In this document: positions 1-6,158 of the stretch, piece by piece
Position numbering within the stretch: position 1 is the stretch's first letter
How the letters are laid out: each line of letters begins with the position of its first letter
Assembly (NCBI GenBank): GCA_013297545.1
Contig: JAAFHH010000076.1
Span: 1 to 10,501, forward strand
DNA length: 10,501 nt
Origin: Alphaproteobacteria bacterium
GTDB lineage: Bacteria > Pseudomonadota > Alphaproteobacteria > Elsterales > Elsteraceae
Direction: 5' to 3'
The notes under the pieces: model-generated
The model's database searches: none
What the model saw: the letters and a program-made list of their open reading frames with translations, nothing else
Told to the model about the DNA's origin: nothing
Program-made: the position numbers and the translations under genes

Positions 1-1
1 G

Positions 2-415
2 CGCACCCTCGTTCTGCCCCGCACACCGGTGGTCACGGTGCACAGCATTCACGCAGATGGCACACCGATCTTGGATTGGCGCCTGGCGGACCCGAGCCTC
101 GGCTTCGTCGAGCGGCGAGCCGGCTGGGGCTGGCGCACCGGCGGGGTGTGGTGGGGTGATGGCCCCTCGGCACCCGCGACCTTCGAGGTTGACTGCACCG
201 CCGGCTACAGCCTGCCCGGCGATCCGGAGCGCGACTTGCCGGAAGATCTGGAGCGCGCCTGCCTCGACCTCGCGAAAGCCTGGTGGTGGGCGCAAAGCCG
301 CGATCCGGCGGCGACGACGGAGGCGTTTGGCGGGGTCGGCATCGGCTATGCGCTCAACCCCGGCGTGCCCGCGAGTGTGGCGGAGCTGCTGCGGCCTTGG
401 ATCCGGAGGGTGTGA
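2..415 (+). CDS. Head-tail adaptor / connector protein (HK97 gp6 / phiE125 gp8-like), 5' truncated by window edge
   Basis: The reading frame is open from base 2, so the gene starts upstream; the Met at 29 is probably internal because the residues before it (RTLVLPRTPVVTV) already fit the family pattern 'lp..PV.sV.sv..dG'. About 137 residues are visible. Further family-like features are a 'VDCTAGYSLPGD' stretch before a 'LPEDLERACLDLAKAWWWA' helix, which matches the usual 'YtaGy...P.dl..A...la..w' core, and a C-terminal 'VAELLRPWIRRV' that recalls the basic end of these proteins. Proteins of this family form the ring that docks on the portal after DNA packaging. The stop codon overlaps the next start (TGATG at 413-417), which suggests translational coupling. 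The family call rests on motif memory and position in the neck cluster, not on a search. Confidence 0.7.
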   Translation, partial: RTLVLPRTPVVTVHSIHADGTPILDWRLADPSLGFVERRAGWGWRTGGVWWGDGPSAPATFEVDCTAGYSLPGDPERDLPEDLERACLDLAKAWWWAQSRDPAATTEAFGGVGIGYALNPGVPASVAELLRPWIRRV

Positions 416-726
416 TGCTCGCTCATCACTTCGCGCAGCTGGTCCGACGCTCTGGCCAGCCCGCCGTGTGGATCCGCGCGGTCGACGGCGGGCGCTTCGC
501 CGCCACCGTCCAGGCCCGACCGACTGCTGCCCCCAGCCTCGGCGGGGCCGTGCCGCAGCCGGCGGTGGAGATCACGCTGCCGGCCGATCGCTTGCCGCAG
601 GGCATCAGCCCAGATCCCGGCGACGCGATCGAATGGGCCGGGCGCCGCTACACCATCGAGGGTCTGCCGGTTCCGATCACCGCCCGGGGCGAGTGCATCG
701 GTTGGCGACTGATCTGTCTCGGCTAG
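415..726 (+). CDS. Small neck protein, probable head closure / stopper
   Basis: The gene encodes 103 residues. I chose ATG 415 because GGAGGG (405-410) lies 4 bases upstream and the start overlaps the adaptor stop (TGATG). The frame extends further upstream to 283, but that part shadows the adaptor gene. The protein looks beta-rich. Its second half, with 'GDAIEWAGRRYTIEGLPV' and ending 'GWRLICLG', resembles the small SH3-like head-tail joining proteins ('gD.v.w.Gr.y.I'). Such proteins plug the connector channel after packaging and accept the tail. Its position between adaptor and terminator supports a stopper role, but sequence evidence alone is weak. It could instead be another small neck or tail completion protein. 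Confidence 0.6.
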   Translation: MLAHHFAQLVRRSGQPAVWIRAVDGGRFAATVQARPTAAPSLGGAVPQPAVEITLPADRLPQGISPDPGDAIEWAGRRYTIEGLPVPITARGECIGWRLICLG

Positions 727-775
727 TGGTCTGATCGAAACGCTTGGGTTCCAAGCGTTTCGTGAATCAGTCCAC
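726..775. repeat. Long inverted repeat (hairpin 1) between stopper and terminator genes
   Basis: A perfect 12-base arm CGAAACGCTTGG (736-747) faces CCAAGCGTTTCG (751-762) across a 3-base GTT loop. After a 3-base bulge (763-765) the stem continues outward: 726-735 pairs with 766-775 with one T/T mismatch at 730/771. About 21 base pairs form in total. No T-run follows on either strand, so it is not a canonical intrinsic terminator. It sits in the only large gap of an otherwise tightly packed gene run. Confidence 0.85.
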
Positions 776-844
776 CAAAACAAAGCGTTGTGGACTGACC
801 CAGGCGATTTGAATCGTCTGGGACGGTCCACGAGCGAGGATCCC
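727..844 (+). other. 118-base non-coding gap within the neck genes
   Basis: The stretch between the stopper stop codon and the terminator start is almost wholly filled by the two hairpins and a 14-base A-rich linker (776-789, containing CAAAACAAAGCGTT). I see no convincing -35/-10 promoter pair. The final bases hold GAGGA (836-840), the ribosome binding site of the next gene, 4 bases before ATG 845. The frame of the next gene is open back to an ATG at 788, but that start lies within the hairpin block and has no ribosome binding site. Confidence 0.75.
790..831. repeat. Long inverted repeat (hairpin 2) just upstream of the tail terminator gene
   Basis: GTGGAC (790-795) pairs with GTCCAC (826-831), CCCAG (799-803) with CTGGG (818-822), and CGATT (805-809) with AATCG (812-816). 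804/817 can form a G-U pair; 796/825 and 797/824 can also pair, leaving A798/A823 as the clear mismatch. The terminal loop is only 810-811, so in RNA the innermost pair probably opens. The outer left arm (790-798) repeats hairpin 1's left arm (726-734) with one difference. The right arm ends 5 bases before the GAGGA ribosome binding site (836-840), so folding could affect initiation. Confidence 0.85.
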
Positions 845-1279
845 ATGGACCATCAAGAAGACTGGCGCCTGCTGACCGATCGGTTGGTAGCGGCCTGGGT
901 GGTTGCCAACCCAACCGCTCCCCCGGCCACCGTGCCGCGCACCCCGATCGTGTTCGCCGATCAGCCAACCCCGCCGCCGGCGGATGGCAGAGCGTTCTTA
1001 CGCGCAGAACTGCGCCCTGAAGGTCAAGCGCAAGTATCGATCGGCAGCCCGGGCAGTGATCGCATCCGGCGGCGTGGCAGCTTATTTTTGCACCTGCACG
1101 CCGCGCGCGGCGGCGATGCGGACCCCTTGTTCGAACTCGTCGATGCGGCGGTGGCCGTTTTCCTTGGCTGGCAGAGCGATCGTTTGATCTGCGCCACCCC
1201 ATCGCTTGTGCGTTTGGACCTGCGCGGCGCCTGGAGCGTCGCCGTGGTCGCCGTGCCGTTCACCCGTGACAGCGTCTAA
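845..1279 (+). CDS. Tail terminator-like protein (DUF4128-like)
   Basis: The gene encodes 144 residues. ATG 845 is preferred over the in-frame ATG 788 because GAGGA (836-840) is correctly spaced before it. The order of elements fits the DUF4128 'bacteriophage related' tail terminator pattern: an N-terminal helix (DWRLLTDRLVAAWV), 'IVFADQPTPPPADGRAFLRAEL' as the 'p..y.N.....p..YlR..v' segment, then a strand pair with 'RIRRRGSLFLHLHAARGGD' and a helix 'DPLFELVDAAVAVFLG'. These residues run roughly from 1 to 110. Terminators form a hexameric ring that stops tail tube growth and docks onto the neck. Position directly before the tube gene supports the call. Family assignment is from pattern recognition only. 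Confidence 0.7.
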   Translation: MDHQEDWRLLTDRLVAAWVVANPTAPPATVPRTPIVFADQPTPPPADGRAFLRAELRPEGQAQVSIGSPGSDRIRRRGSLFLHLHAARGGDADPLFELVDAAVAVFLGWQSDRLICATPSLVRLDLRGAWSVAVVAVPFTRDSV

Positions 1280-1296
1280 CTGAAAAGGATCACCCG

Positions 1297-2730
1297 ATGT
1301 CAGAATCCAATCGCGTCCGCCTGGCTTACGTCGAGGAGGCGAGCCTGGGCGTTACCCCGGCCTCGCCCACGCTGCGCACCGCGCGGATCACCGGCGAAAG
1401 CCTGAACTTCCAGATCAACAACACCGTCTCCAACGAACTGCGCGCGGACCGCATGGTGTCCGACCTGGTGCAGACCGGCGCGCAGGTCAGTGGGGATGTG
1501 AACATCGAACTCAGCCACCCGGTCGACAACAGCTTCCTGGGCGACATGCTGGGTGCCGTGCTGTTCAACACCTGGACCGCGCGCCCTGAACGCGTTGGCA
1601 CGCCCGCCTGCGGGGCAGTCTCGGGTGCGAACACCTTTGGTGTGGCGAGCACGACGGGCTTCGCTGCCCGCCAGCTGATCGTGACCTCTGGGTATAGCTC
1701 CACGCAGAACAACGGTCTGTTTCGTATCGATACTGTTGGTGCTGGGTTACAAGTGGGTGGCACCTTGGTCAATGAACCGGCGACCCCGCTCAGCCGGATC
1801 AAGGTGGTGGGGGTCGAGGCTCCCAGCGGTGACGTCACCGCGACAGCAACCGGCCTTGCGGCGACCAGTTTGAACTTCACCACCCTCGGCCTAACGGTTG
1901 GCCAATTCATCAAGCTTGGCGGAGCAACGGCGGCGACGCGCTTTGCAACTGCGGCGAACAATGGTTGGGTGCGCATCACGGCGATCACGGCCACGGCGCT
2001 TACTCTCGACAACCGCCCAACCGGCTGGGCGGCGGAGCCGACCACCACCGGCATCGGCCTGCAGATCTTCACTGGCGATCGCATCGCCAATGGCACCACG
2101 CGTCGCAGTTTCACCATCGAACGCTGGTTCCAGGATCTTGCCAACGAGTTGGTGGTGATGCGCGGCATGGTGCCGGCACGCCTTGATCTGACCATCGCAG
2201 CGCAAGAACTGGTCGCAGGCCAGATCGGTTTCATGGGTCTGGCTGCTGCCCCGACCACGGTGACGCTCGGCCCGGCGGAGCCCGCAACCGCTGTGCCGGT
2301 GCTGAATGCGGTTGCCAATGTCGGCCGGATTGCTGAAGCCGGTGAGACGGTGGCTGGTGCCAACTTCGTCAAGCGCATGACCTTGAAACTCGACAACAGC
2401 CTGCGCGAACGCCAGGCCGTCGGCACGCTTGGTCTGGTTGATGTCGGCTACGGCCGCGTCGAACTGACCGGCGAGCTGCAGACCTATTTCGGATCTTCGG
2501 CCCTCTACCGCAAGTACTTGAGCGGGACTGAGACCAGCCTGTCGGTGCGGCTGCAGGCCGGCACGCGGGTGCTGGTGATCCAGTTGCCGCGGGTGAAGTT
2601 CGAAGGCGGGCGCGTCAACGCCAGCGGCCCGAACCAAGAAGTCATGGCTGACCTCACCTGGCGCGCGATCCGCGACCCGGCGACCGAGGCCGTGATCCTG
2701 ATCGACCGTTTCGACCACGTTGTGCAATAG
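1297..2730 (+). CDS. Major tail tube protein with an internal duplicated insertion
   Basis: The gene encodes 477 residues; GGA (1287-1289) sits 7 bases before ATG 1297. The N-terminus (RVRLAYVEEASLGVTPASP, then 'ELRADRMVSDLVQTGAQVSGDVNIELSHP') and the segment after about residue 265 ('RRSFTIERWFQDLANELVVMRGM') match the Phage_tube_2-type tail tube pattern ('R.ayv.E...G.tP', 'R....d....g....Gdi..els', 'SfTiEr.f.D.....v.rGm'). The protein would polymerise into the hollow tail tube. Between about residues 105 and 256 lies extra sequence with two related units, each with an 'NNG..RI' motif (Asn-Asn-Gly at 138-140 and 221-223). The insertion probably faces outward on the shaft, which is inference. 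The length is large for a tube subunit because of this insert. Confidence 0.8.
   Translation: MSESNRVRLAYVEEASLGVTPASPTLRTARITGESLNFQINNTVSNELRADRMVSDLVQTGAQVSGDVNIELSHPVDNSFLGDMLGAVLFNTWTARPERVGTPACGAVSGANTFGVASTTGFAARQLIVTSGYSSTQNNGLFRIDTVGAGLQVGGTLVNEPATPLSRIKVVGVEAPSGDVTATATGLAATSLNFTTLGLTVGQFIKLGGATAATRFATAANNGWVRITAITATALTLDNRPTGWAAEPTTTGIGLQIFTGDRIANGTTRRSFTIERWFQDLANELVVMRGMVPARLDLTIAAQELVAGQIGFMGLAAAPTTVTLGPAEPATAVPVLNAVANVGRIAEAGETVAGANFVKRMTLKLDNSLRERQAVGTLGLVDVGYGRVELTGELQTYFGSSALYRKYLSGTETSLSVRLQAGTRVLVIQLPRVKFEGGRVNASGPNQEVMADLTWRAIRDPATEAVILIDRFDHVVQ
1609..2064 (+). repeat. Two-unit internal duplication within the tail tube protein
   Basis: Residues about 105-175 and 178-256 align as diverged copies. 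Each runs strand - 'G......I' - 'NNG.(F/V)RI' - strand - 'L.....' - 'a.E' (NNGLFRIDTVGAGLQV against NNGWVRITAITATALTL). The copies are similar in protein but not obviously in DNA, so the duplication is old or inherited with the family. Confidence 0.6.
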
Positions 2731-2736
2731 GGAGGA
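2731..2736 (+). promoter_or_regulatory. Strong ribosome binding site for the tail assembly chaperone
   Basis: GGAGGA directly follows the tube gene stop codon and lies 6 bases before ATG 2743. It is a near-consensus Shine-Dalgarno match and fixes the chaperone start. Confidence 0.8.
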
Positions 2737-2742
2737 TCCCCG

Positions 2743-3141
2743 ATGGATATTCGCAAAGCCTTCGCGACAGATCGCCAGGCAGAACAAGACGGTGTTTGGG
2801 TCGCGTTGGGCGAGGGGGCGCGCGTCAAGGTCGCGCGCTTCAACAACCCGCGCCACCGGGCAGTGCTAGACCGGTTGCGCCGGCCCTATCGCTCCTTGCT
2901 GATGGCCGGGCGCGATCTGCCCGATGACGTGGCCGAGAGCATGACCATCGAAGCCACCGCCGAAACCTTGCTGCTCGATTGGGATGGCATCGAGGACAAT
3001 GGCACGCCGCTGCCGTTCAGCAAGGACAACGCGCGCCGTCTGTTGGCGGACTTGCCGGACTTCCGCGACGCCGTCGCGTTCTTGTCCATGCAAGCCGAAA
3101 CCTTCCGGCGCGAGGCGCTGGAGACGGCGGCAAAAAACTAG
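2743..3141 (+). CDS. Tail assembly chaperone (lambda gpG-like, short form)
   Basis: The gene encodes 132 residues and follows the tube gene with a near-perfect ribosome binding site. The central and C-terminal motif ('LLLDWDGIEDNGTPLPFSKD', then 'LLADLPDFRDAVAFLS' and 'ETFRREALETAAKN') is typical of phage tail assembly chaperones ('DWdgi.d..g.plpys.enA..lL.dlpdf...v'). These proteins bind the tape measure protein and recruit tube subunits during tail assembly and are absent from the finished virion. The last codons read gcA AAA AAC TAG, placing a canonical slippery heptamer immediately before the stop. The next frame continues a second chaperone domain by a -1 shift. Position between tube and tape measure genes is exactly where this pair is expected. 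Confidence 0.85.
   Translation: MDIRKAFATDRQAEQDGVWVALGEGARVKVARFNNPRHRAVLDRLRRPYRSLLMAGRDLPDDVAESMTIEATAETLLLDWDGIEDNGTPLPFSKDNARRLLADLPDFRDAVAFLSMQAETFRREALETAAKN
3132..3138 (+). promoter_or_regulatory. Programmed -1 ribosomal frameshift site (A AAA AAC)
   Basis: The heptamer A AAA AAC is in the correct phase (zero-frame codons gcA, AAA, AAC) and is followed at once by TAG (3139-3141). A GGAG (3120-3123) 8 bases upstream resembles the Shine-Dalgarno-like stimulator known from dnaX. Downstream, CCACCC (3142-3147) can pair with GGGTGG (3170-3175), and alternatively CCGTC (3146-3150) with GACGG (3176-3180). Slippage would give a 247-residue G-GT type fusion. AAC is usually a less slippery A-site codon than AAG in bacteria, so efficiency is uncertain. 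Confidence 0.8.
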
Positions 3142-3485
3142 CCACCCGTCTCACCTGGGATGTGTCCTGGGGTGGGACGGCCGATTGGCTGAGTGCGGCC
3201 GCGGAGGAGGCAGGGGTGGCGGTTGACGCCCCCCTCGCCCCGCCGCCGGTCGCGGAGTGCTTGATCCCCGTGCGCGAGGCGTTTGCCCAGCTCTCGCGCG
3301 GGCGGATTTGGGGTCCGGGTGGGCCACTGCCGATCCAGCTTGCTGAGATCACCGCCTGGTTTGACCTGGTCGGTCCGGCCCATCCGGAAGACCGGCTCGA
3401 TCACCTGACACTGCTGACTGCGCTCGACGATGCCTGGCTCACGGCCTGGCACCGCCGGGCTGACCAACAAGGACATGGCCGATGA
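3138..3485 (+). CDS. Tail assembly chaperone, -1 frameshift extension (lambda gpT-like)
   Basis: This 115-codon frame is entered by the -1 shift and starts LATRLTWDVSWGG. It has no credible start of its own: the only early candidate is GTG 3162, without a ribosome binding site. The product is best read as the C-terminal part of a 247-residue G-GT fusion that begins at 2743. Visible motifs are 'TWDVSWGGTADWLSAAAEEA', 'REAFAQLSRGRIWGPGGPLP' and 'IQLAEITAWFDLVGP', ending in a helical 'LLTALDDAWLTAWHRR'. The 'R..GpggPlPI...EI.Aw' pattern is familiar from second-frame chaperones of proteobacterial phages. In lambda, the T portion helps bind tube subunits. Its stop overlaps the tape measure start (ATGA, 3482-3485), so fusion translation may couple to tape measure translation. 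Confidence 0.8.
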   Translation, partial: LATRLTWDVSWGGTADWLSAAAEEAGVAVDAPLAPPPVAECLIPVREAFAQLSRGRIWGPGGPLPIQLAEITAWFDLVGPAHPEDRLDHLTLLTALDDAWLTAWHRRADQQGHGR

Positions 3486-6154
3486 GAGTGACCGACAGCG
3501 CCGGTGCCGAGACCTGGGTGCCGGCGGCCGACATCGCTGCCGCCGAGGTCGCGTGGTCCGGCTATGGCCGAACCATCGGCGACATCGAGCGCCGCAGCCG
3601 GGACTTGGCGAGTGCGAGCCGCCGGGTCACCGGTGCGTTTGCCGAACAAAGCCGCGGCATCGCCCGCGGCGGGCGCGAGGTCGAAGCCGCTGGCTCCTCG
3701 TGGGAGCGTATGCGTGGCTTGATCCGCGGGGCGGCAGAGGCCTTCGATCGCGATGCCATACGGGCGGCGATGAACGCAGCGCAGGCAGTTGATCGCTCAG
3801 CCGAGCGGATGCAGAACGCGCTGCTGCGCAGCTTCCGCCAAGTTGCCCGGGCCAGCCGCTCGCTGTTCGATGGCATCGGCGCGGACGCTTCCGCGGCCGC
3901 CAATGTTCCAGGCCCGCGCCAAAGTGGTGGTGGCTTCAATCCAACGGCCTTGATCCAGCTGCTGCTGGGCGGCGGGGGAGGGGGCGGTGGTGGATTCCAG
4001 ATCCCTGGGCTACCGCCGATCACCACCCCGCCAATCGCTGGCGGTGGTGGCTTGGGCGGTGGCTTTGACATGCTGGGCATGCTGTCCAGCGGCTTGAAGC
4101 AGGTGCTGCCGGCACTTGGCGGCTTTGGCCAGGGCATTAGCAAGCTGATCCCCGGCCTCGATGCCGTCTTGGGCGTGATCAATTTTGCCAGCAAGCCAAG
4201 CCTCGGCAGTGGTGTCTCGGCGGTCGGTGGCTTGCTCAGCGGTGGTGCTGCGCTTGGTTTGTTGCCGGCGACTTTGGGACCGGTCGGGGCGATCCTCGGT
4301 GCGGTTGGCATGGTGGTCAGCCTGTTCAGCGGCGGCAAGAAGAAGAATCCGGGGGCCGGGGTCAGCATCGACTTCGGCGCCAATGGCTTCGAGACGGGCA
4401 AGGTTACCTCCAAGCACATGGACCCGGGGCCAATGGTGGAGTTTGTCCGCGCGGCCACCGATGCCTTGAATAAGTCCGCATCGGCGATCGGCGGCTCGTT
4501 CAAAATGGACGCCATGAAAGAAGTCTTCGCCATGGGGGTTGGCAATGGCGGCAAGATCAGCGTGCACGGCTTTGGCCCAGTGGTTGAATACGAAAAGGCC
4601 GAAGACGCGGTCTCCGACTTGATCTACCGGGCGCTGCGCAATATTCCGATCGATGGCATCAGCGCCACGATGCGGACAGTGCTGAAGAACTCTCGGGCCG
4701 AAGATCTGAAGGGCCTGCTCGACGATATTGATTTCGCGCAGATGTATGACTCCCTGGGCACCATGCCGAAGGTGATAGGTCCGTTCGAGCAACAACTGAT
4801 CCAGCTGAATGAGCAGTTCCGGCAGATGACGGAGCGCGCGAGTAGCCTTGGCCTCGCGGTTGAACCGATTGCTGCCACCCAGAAGACCGAACAGCAGCGC
4901 CTGCGCGATCGCTTCAACGCGGAGATTGATGATCGCTTTCTGCAGCGGGTTGACCCGGCGGCTTTGGCGCTGCGCCAACTCAGTGAAGAATTCGCCTTGC
5001 TGCGCCAAGAAGCCGCCGCGCTTGGGGGTGACTTAAAGCGCATCGATCAGCTCGAAGCACTGGAGCGCCAGCGGATTATCCAATCCGCTGTCGACCGGGT
5101 GCTTGATGCCGAACGCCAAAAGCAGCGCGACCTGCTGCAGATCCAGATCGATGGTCACCGCAAGCAACTCGCAACCGAGCAGCAGCGCCAGGCCCAGCTG
5201 GAACGTCTGATCCCGAACCTGAAGCGCGCCTTCGATCGCCTGCTGATCGACCCCTCGCTATCACCCCTGTCCCACGAGGCGCGGTTGGGTGAAGCGCGCA
5301 GTCAATTCGAAGACTTGGCGGCGCGTGCGGCCAGCGGCGATCTCGATGCCGCTGAGGAGTTGGAACAGGCCGGGCGGGCGCTCTTGGAAGCGAGCCGCGG
5401 CTACAACGCCTCGAACGAGGCCTATGGCCGCGACTTCCAGCGGGTGCGCGACGTATTGGCGAACACCCGCACCGTCGCCGAACAGCAGCTTGAGCAGTCG
5501 AAGCAGCAGACCAAGCTGTTGGAAGCGCTGATCCTCACGACTGAGGGCAAGCTGCGCGGGTCGACGATCGCACCACCGCCGCGCTCCGCGCAGGACGCCT
5601 ACTTGGCCGCCAATCCAGACGTGGCGGCGTCTGTGGCAGCCGGCCTGTTTCGTGATGCTCAGCACCACTACGACACCTATGGCCGGGCAGAAGGTCGTGC
5701 CTGGGGGGCGACGCAGCCCATCACCGTGCAGACGACCGATGACTTCAACGCGCGTCAGCAGCGCTATCTGGATGCGAACCCAGATGTGGCGCGCGCGGTC
5801 GCGGCGGGTACCATCGCCAATGCCTACCAGCATTACCAACTGTTCGGCCGCGGCGAACTGCGCGCGTTTGCCACCGGTGGCTTCTTGCCCGCGGGCGAAA
5901 TTGGCATCGCTGGCGAGACTGGACGCCCGGAACTGATCTTCGGTCCGGCGTATGTGGCCAACCCCGATGTCACGCGCCGGGTGATGGACAAAACAGCTGA
6001 CACTGCCGACGACGGTGCGGTCACCAGCCGGCTCGATCGGTTGATTGCGGTCGCGGCAGACGGCGATCGCCGTCTGGTGCGCGGCCTTGGCGAGCTGAGT
6101 GCGCTGATCGCGGATCTGAAAGCCAGTTCCCAACGTCTCGCGGCGCGGAGTTGA
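3482..6154 (+). CDS. Tail tape measure protein
   Basis: The gene encodes 890 residues and is the longest complete gene here. ATG 3482 overlaps the previous stop; AAGGA (3469-3473) lies 8 bases upstream. Regions in order: an Ala/Arg-rich helical N-terminus (to about 130); a Gly/Pro-rich linker with nine consecutive Gly (163-171); a hydrophobic Gly-rich stretch (about 242-286, e.g. LPATLGPVGAILGAVGMVVS) that could insert in a membrane; a mixed domain (about 290-430); a Gln/Glu/Arg-rich coiled coil (about 430-690); two 'NPDV' modules (707-741 and 762-796); and the tape measure C-terminal signature 'FATGGFLPAGEIGIAGETGR' followed by 'PELIFGPAYV'. It sets tail length, scaffolds the tube and is ejected with DNA. 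At the usual 0.15 nm per residue the tail would be about 130 nm long, which is an inference. Confidence 0.93.
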   Translation: MRVTDSAGAETWVPAADIAAAEVAWSGYGRTIGDIERRSRDLASASRRVTGAFAEQSRGIARGGREVEAAGSSWERMRGLIRGAAEAFDRDAIRAAMNAAQAVDRSAERMQNALLRSFRQVARASRSLFDGIGADASAAANVPGPRQSGGGFNPTALIQLLLGGGGGGGGGFQIPGLPPITTPPIAGGGGLGGGFDMLGMLSSGLKQVLPALGGFGQGISKLIPGLDAVLGVINFASKPSLGSGVSAVGGLLSGGAALGLLPATLGPVGAILGAVGMVVSLFSGGKKKNPGAGVSIDFGANGFETGKVTSKHMDPGPMVEFVRAATDALNKSASAIGGSFKMDAMKEVFAMGVGNGGKISVHGFGPVVEYEKAEDAVSDLIYRALRNIPIDGISATMRTVLKNSRAEDLKGLLDDIDFAQMYDSLGTMPKVIGPFEQQLIQLNEQFRQMTERASSLGLAVEPIAATQKTEQQRLRDRFNAEIDDRFLQRVDPAALALRQLSEEFALLRQEAAALGGDLKRIDQLEALERQRIIQSAVDRVLDAERQKQRDLLQIQIDGHRKQLATEQQRQAQLERLIPNLKRAFDRLLIDPSLSPLSHEARLGEARSQFEDLAARAASGDLDAAEELEQAGRALLEASRGYNASNEAYGRDFQRVRDVLANTRTVAEQQLEQSKQQTKLLEALILTTEGKLRGSTIAPPPRSAQDAYLAANPDVAASVAAGLFRDAQHHYDTYGRAEGRAWGATQPITVQTTDDFNARQQRYLDANPDVARAVAAGTIANAYQHYQLFGRGELRAFATGGFLPAGEIGIAGETGRPELIFGPAYVANPDVTRRVMDKTADTADDGAVTSRLDRLIAVAADGDRRLVRGLGELSALIADLKASSQRLAARS
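5600..5869 (+). repeat. Tandem 'NPDV...HY...G..E' modules in the tape measure C-terminus
   Basis: Residues 707-741 (YLAANPDVAASVAAGLF... HHYDTYGRAEGRAW) and 762-796 (YLDANPDVARAVAAGTI... QHYQLFGRGELRAF) are clear copies, 55 residues apart. The pattern Y-L-x-x-N-P-D-V, a short helix, H-Y, x-x-x-G-R and E recalls small modules seen in secreted or surface bacterial proteins such as RTX-type adhesins. A third, partial copy, 'YVANPDV' (824-830), lies within the tape measure signature. Confidence 0.75.
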
Positions 6155-6158
6155 GCCG

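Noticed and set aside
726..831. Intrinsic transcription terminators
   Set aside because: The hairpins are strong but neither strand has a T-run directly after a stem, and stopping transcription in the middle of the virion operon would be unexpected.
788..844. Upstream in-frame ATG extension of the terminator gene
   Set aside because: It lies inside the hairpin block without a ribosome binding site; ATG 845 has GAGGA at proper spacing and begins with family-like helical sequence.
2075..2082. GCGATCGC octamers (also at 4905-4912 and 6063-6070), resembling the cyanobacterial HIP1 palindrome
   Set aside because: Three copies may exceed chance slightly, but all lie in coding sequence rich in GAT and CGC codons, and nothing else suggests a cyanobacterial source.
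1326..2426. Long minus-strand open frame (366 codons) opposite the tail tube gene
   Set aside because: It is antisense to a well-supported tube gene, its low-complexity composition is what GC-rich codon bias produces, and it has no recognisable motif or ribosome binding context.
3162..3485. Independent gene starting at GTG 3162 for the second chaperone frame
   Set aside because: There is no ribosome binding site, and the frame is continuous with the slippery site upstream; a frameshift extension explains it better.
3562..4554. Minus-strand open frame (330 codons) opposite the tape measure gene
   Set aside because: The Pro-rich translation (runs of P) is the complement of the Gly-rich linker of the tape measure protein; it is a shadow frame.
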